This document shows positions 59,981-64,000 of a DNA stretch of 64,000 nucleotides, in pieces. The position numbers and the translations under genes were made by a program. This DNA comes from Saccharum officinarum. Taxonomy: Eukaryota > Streptophyta > Magnoliopsida > Poales > Poaceae. How positions within the stretch are numbered: the stretch's first letter is position 1; every line of letters starts with the position of its first letter. Below the pieces are notes generated by a model. The model did not search any database. It was not told the origin of the DNA and saw only the letters and a program-made list of their open reading frames with translations. Location: NCBI GenBank assembly GCA_020631735.1, contig CM036223.1, positions 9,710,191 through 9,774,190 of the forward strand, written 5' to 3'.

Positions 59981-62395
59981 TGTCACACCCAGTTTTAAGG
60001 ACAAAACCAGATATAGACTATATGTGAAATAAAGAGGTCAAATCTCACATATAGTTGCAGATAAGTGTAATATCAAAAGACAAATGCTTATTAAACATAA
60101 CACAATAGTATAAGATATAACCTTAGAGAGCAACACAGCGGAAAGACAACTTCGAACACCGGGTGTAACCTTCATTCCAGGATCAAACTGACTGGTTGAC
60201 CACAAGCCTAATAATTCCAAAATCTAGTAGTCTGGTACCCTTCCTGAGATCTGGGAAATAGTAAGAGTGAGTCCATGTCGAACTCAGCAAATATATCATG
60301 GGGTTCATGAGGCTCAAGAGGCATGACACGGGTTTAACTGCATGTAGCTTCTAGTTGGCAAAGTTTTAGCATATGAGTAGCATCAAGATGTCTTTAATCC
60401 CAGAATCAACATATGATCAGGTAATATGAAGAATGAATAGCAAAAACATAAGCATTTTATAGTTTAATAGTGATCATCTATTCCATAAGGGTCCAAGGCC
60501 GCTCGTGACCGTGAGCACGGCTGATATACCAGTTTTACACTCTGCAGAGGTTGTACACTTTTCACTATGAGTCGTGATCCCCAAAAGTCCGAGGTCATGA
60601 CTCCCCATTGGACAGATAAGTTTCACTATGAAGTCTTTCCAAGGTTCGTCTAACAAGTTAGGGCCGCTAGGTTTCGTGGCCTGCAAATGTAGAGCCCCCT
60701 TCCGTATGGCACAATGACACGCAGCCTATACACATAGGGACAGAAGCCGCACTACACCCAACCCGGAACACACCCCTCTTGCGCCATAAAGGTAACCACT
60801 AACAAGCTAGAAAATGTCCTCTTATATGACTAAAGCCAGAGCCATGTAGCCCTCATATCTGTACTGTAAGTCCCAGATATTCGCTTACAGATAAGTCCTT
60901 ATGGAGAGGAATCTAGAGAAAACTCTAGCCCTCTTGTTTCTTGTTGCTAAAAATCATCTTTTAGTGTCATTGCATATATCATTAATCAAATTACAAGATC
61001 ATTGTTTATGTGAGCACTAGCAACTACCCAATGCTATAACCATAGGATTCAAGGAACAAGATCAATACTAAGGCATCCTTAACAAGGAGACACATGCATA
61101 ATGAATTAAATGAATTAAGGTGAATAGGTAACAAGGATAATCTCATGCTATACTTGCCTTAAATCAAGATCCTTTTTTTTGATCCAAATCTTCGATTAAT
61201 AGCTTCTTCATCACCACGTAAATCTCACTGACTGGACATGATTGTAAAGCACCACACAAGCATTGAGCAATCATACACGAAGTAAACAATAGATCTATAT
61301 TAGAACAGTACACCAATCATACAAAAATAAGTAAAAGAGTTTGAAACACGATTCTACGTATCGCTATGAACACAAAGTCACGAAAAGCACGCTAATCAGA
61401 GCTACGGTTGAAAAGATACAACTACCGATATATTTACCCATAAAACTATTAGCTTCATGTATCTTAATAATATAAAAACATATATAAGATATTTTATAGA
61501 GATTATAATTTAAGTCAAATTTAGATTCGAATTATAAAACTAAAGTAAAACAAATCATGTTTTATTTACAAAACCCAGTTGCATAATTGTTATTTAAGAT
61601 ATGATTCAAACCATAATTTATTCTTAACCGAAACAAAATACGCTTTCAAATAAAGGAAACAAAATCTGTAAACATGTTTTGGACTGCGGGTTTATTTTCC
61701 AAGAATACAGGGACGGCGGCGGACTTACTTTTGCCGAGGAGAGTATGGCCGGGCTAGGCAGCGTAGCGGCGACGACGACGGCGACGGCAACGGCGAGAGA
61801 AAGAGGAGAAAAATATAATTTACTACACAAGAGATTTCCCAAACTAGAGGCTCCTCTTATGGTAGTTTTAGTGTGCTTTGCCCATGGGGTAGGTCTATAC
61901 TTATTGGGAGAAAAACTCTCCACCTTCACATCAACTAGCAATATGGTACTAATTGAAATTGCACCCTCCGTCTCTACTAACGGGCCTAATTAATCATCAA
62001 AGCCCATTAGTAAATAAATGTATGGGTCTTTGAGATTTATTAGGATTATTGCACATGGGCTTTGAGCGTTGGGGAAAATGAGAGATTTATTATTTTCGGA
62101 ATTAATTATTTTCATGGATAAAATAATTCTAGAAAAGTCTAGAATTATTATTTAAGTCACGAAAAATACTCTGAAAGCTCTGAAAATTTAGGAAAATTTT
62201 CCAGAGACATTATGGAACATGAGGAATCCAAATAAAGTATTTGGAGATCATGATCATATATTTTAGAGCATCTAAAAATTAGATTATGTTCACAGATAAG
62301 TGGAAACAAGCTACATAAAAAGCCGAAAAAATTCCTGAGAAGTTTGTAGAGGTTTCATTGATAGATAAGAAACAAGGAATTTGATTGTAGAAAAA

Positions 62396-62439
<44 letters not shown>

Positions 62440-62683
62440 GGAAAGGAAAATCGATCTAAACGCATTTTGAAAGAACAACTTGAATTCATTTTGATCTTTG
62501 GTCAAAACCAAGCAATACAAAAACACAAATGCATCAGCATGAATACATCAACAAGTTGCTAAACCTTATGATAAATTTCAATTTTGTGAAAAATATTATT
62601 TCCCTATGTTTTCGTGAGCAAAAAAATTCAAAATTAACTCATTTTAGCTCTATTTCCAAAGAAGCAAATTTTAGGGTGTTACA
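59981..62683 (-). mobile_element. 5' LTR of the nested element, 2703 bp
   Basis: About 2-3% different from the partner LTR in the first 200 bp (eye count). It carries the 318-bp deletion and an expanded TA run (62398-62437) where the partner has only a few TA units. Confidence 0.93.
62398..62437. repeat. (TA)n microsatellite
   Basis: A TA run inside the nested 5' LTR, expanded relative to the 3' LTR (about 57439-57452). The Tyr-Ile repeat ORF on the minus strand here is an artefact. Confidence 0.95.
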
Positions 62684-62937
62684 GATGACCACAACCTCTG
62701 GCTCCACTGGTGGCGCTGGGGTGAACTGAGCTCGGTAAGCTGTAGCACTGAGGCGAGGCATCTATATTTTTAAATTAAAATATCATTAGAATCAATAGTT
62801 TTATGCAATAGAATGAGGAATAAGAGCATAAAAAATTTAATAAAATAACAAGACTGAGAGACAGAAGCAATAAATAAGTAAAACAAAAATCCTAGAAACG
62901 ACTATTTCTATAGAGGTTTGCGTCCTACATGCGATAC

Positions 62938-62950
62938 GGCTCTGATACCA
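62938..62950 (-). promoter_or_regulatory. Primer binding site of the outer element
   Basis: TGGTATCAGAGCC on the minus strand, three bases inside the 5' LTR. This is the classical plant initiator tRNA-Met site and fixes the minus-strand orientation of the element. Confidence 0.95.
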
Positions 62951-62953
62951 ATT

Positions 62954-64000
62954 TGAAACACTCTATTTTAATGACAAGATAGAGTGCATAAACATTATGT
63001 GTGCCCTAGGAACAGTCGCAGACATAAGTCAATAAATTACAGGAAGTATCATCACAGTGTATCTTACATCACGTTTAATACAACACTTGGTCTTATACAA
63101 CACAAGCAGAAATTAAAGTTGTCTCTCAAACATGGTAGCTCTAACACAGGGACGATTAACTGGTTGACTCAAATATAGAAGTCCTCTAGATAATCCTCAT
63201 ACCAACTGTCATCTGTTACCCATCCGGGATTTTTATCCAAAAATAGAAAATGAACAAGCGTGAGTACATTTCGTATTCCACAAGCATAACATGAGGATTC
63301 ATGAGGCTCAAAACGTAGACACAGTTTACTGCAATTAATATTTTAGTAAGTCAAGATTTTATCATTGATTAGTATCAGGTTATGCTTAAGCTCCTAAATT
63401 AATCCACATGATCACATACTAGAATCAAATAGAGTCATTGAACATCATTATAACATCATCATCATCATGAGTTAATAACATAACAAGTATCCATTTATTC
63501 TGTGAGTTTTTCAGGCCGCTTGTGACCGTGAGCACGACTGTTATAACAGTTTTAACACTCTGCAGAGGTTGTGCATCTCTACCCGTGAGTCATGTTGCCC
63601 AAATGCCTGAGGCCTGTTGACCCCGAACACTCCTAAGGTGAGAAGGCAGGGTACACTATGAAGCCATCCATAGGTCTCTCTAACATGTTAGGGCCACGAG
63701 GTTTCCTCGGCAGGCAGATGTAGGAACCCCCTTTCTATGGCATAAATCCTTCGCGGCTATACATATAAGAACAGGGGCAGTCCTATACCCAAAGTGGCAA
63801 GCCCCTCTTGCGCCATAAAGGTAACCTCTAACAAGCTAGAAAAGATCCTATTATTGAACTAAAATCACAGCCATGTGACACTCACGGTTGCACTGTCAAT
63901 CCTAGCTTTTGTCGACAAATAAGTCCTTACGAAGGATTTAGGGCAACATAATCAAAGTCATTTGCACCTTCACCCTATGCTTGAGTTGTCATAAGCATGT
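62954..64000 (-). mobile_element. 5' LTR of the outer element (partial)
   Basis: Begins TGAAACACTC where the 3' LTR has TGTCACACTC, and matches 45229-46280. About 8% different in the first 235 bp by eye count. The rest lies beyond the window. Confidence 0.9.

Larger units (their letters stand above)
54706..62683 (-). mobile_element. Nested non-autonomous LTR retrotransposon
   Basis: The LTRs are 54706-57698 (3') and 59981-62683 (5'), with the 5-bp target duplication GATGA at 54701-54705 and 62684-62688. The PBS lies just inside the 5' LTR and a polypurine tract just before the 3' LTR. The interior is only 2282 bp and has no usable ORF. Confidence 0.95.
53330..62761 (-). pseudogene. Extra ORF upstream of gag, split by two insertions
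   Basis: Same strand as gag. Its pieces are 62761-62684 (starts MPRLSATAYRAQF), 54705-54254 and 53692-53330. Removing the nested LTR element and the hAT element, each with one target-site copy, leaves one frame of roughly 300 codons, apart from a TAG near 53417. Content: acidic and Pro/Ala-rich start, then WTTRNKFNDAPEDAHYHNLL, then a Tyr/His-rich middle and a C-terminal coiled-coil-like segment (NEALKEELRVAQKSEKLLQK). I do not recognise a domain. Accessory ORFs at this place occur in some plant Gypsy lineages; the role is unknown. Confidence 0.7.
45229..64000 (-). mobile_element. Outer Ty3/Gypsy LTR retrotransposon (runs past window end)
   Basis: On the minus strand the order is 5' LTR (from beyond 64000 to 62954), PBS, an extra ORF, gag, protease, reverse transcriptase/RNase H, integrase, polypurine tract, 3' LTR (48136-45229). 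The gene order PR-RT-RH-INT is Ty3/Gypsy. The integrase tail with YEEYPIKIL...VTRSHTIKM resembles a chromodomain-type tail (chromovirus-like), with moderate support. A second LTR element and a hAT element are inserted in it. Coding regions have several stops, so it is inactive. Confidence 0.9.

Noticed and set aside
54706..62683. Terpene or NLR cluster biosynthetic gene set
   Set aside because: No cytochrome P450, glycosyltransferase or second intact synthase is present, so a metabolic gene cluster is not supported within this window.

Overview
The window looks like nuclear DNA of a grass, most likely a panicoid/Andropogoneae species such as sorghum, Miscanthus or sugarcane. The evidence is intron-containing plant genes (a terpene synthase and a CC-NBS-LRR resistance gene), dense grass-type transposons (Stowaway and Tourist MITEs, hAT and CACTA elements, Ty3/Gypsy elements primed by initiator tRNA-Met) and fragments of typical plant genes. 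The species is an inference; no lookup was possible.

Layout. (1) 1-1469 is the end of a long LTR. It is followed on the + strand by a complete seven-exon TPS-a type sesquiterpene synthase gene (ATG 2734, stop 7564). (2) 7.8-20.4 kb is a transposon field: a decayed L1-type LINE, fragments of a DUF1680 (GH127-like) gene and of a trihelix transcription factor, hAT and PIF/Harbinger elements, two GTTGCA-rich repeat elements, a perfect 46-bp hairpin and a tRNA-type SINE. (3) 20500-32499 is a CC-NBS-LRR gene in two exons. It is intact apart from one TGA at codon 93, and its 9-kb intron is filled with a hAT element, two CACTA elements (one holding a solo LTR), LINE pieces and a ~60-bp degenerate tandem repeat. 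(4) 32.5-40.0 kb has a third GTTGCA-rich element, small duplications, a hAT MITE and a frameshifted cytochrome b5 3' exon. (5) 40020-40119 is a 100-N gap. (6) 40120-46696 is a nearly identical inverted copy of 1-6418: terpene synthase exons 5 to 1 on the minus strand plus the same LTR. A 167-bp hAT MITE breaks exon 1, and exons 6-7 are missing at the gap. (7) 45229-64000 is a minus-strand Ty3/Gypsy element with a 3' LTR, broken gag-pol, an extra ORF upstream of gag, a PBS and part of the 5' LTR. A second, internally deleted LTR element (54706-62683, TSD GATGA) and a hAT element are inserted in it.

How it fits together. Two functions could matter to the plant: a probably functional sesquiterpene synthase (volatile or defence terpenes) and a nearly intact NLR immune receptor. 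The two terpene synthase copies point at each other across the NLR. Their near identity, including the same retrotransposon insertion, and the gap exactly at the end of copy 2 mean that the inverted pair is either a very recent duplication or an assembly/haplotype artefact. By eye-counted LTR divergence, the outer retrotransposon is oldest, the nested one younger, and the split between the two terpene synthase copies youngest. I saw no clearly new molecular system. The strongest leads are the inverted synthase pair, the extra retrotransposon ORF, the hairpin and the single-stop NLR.
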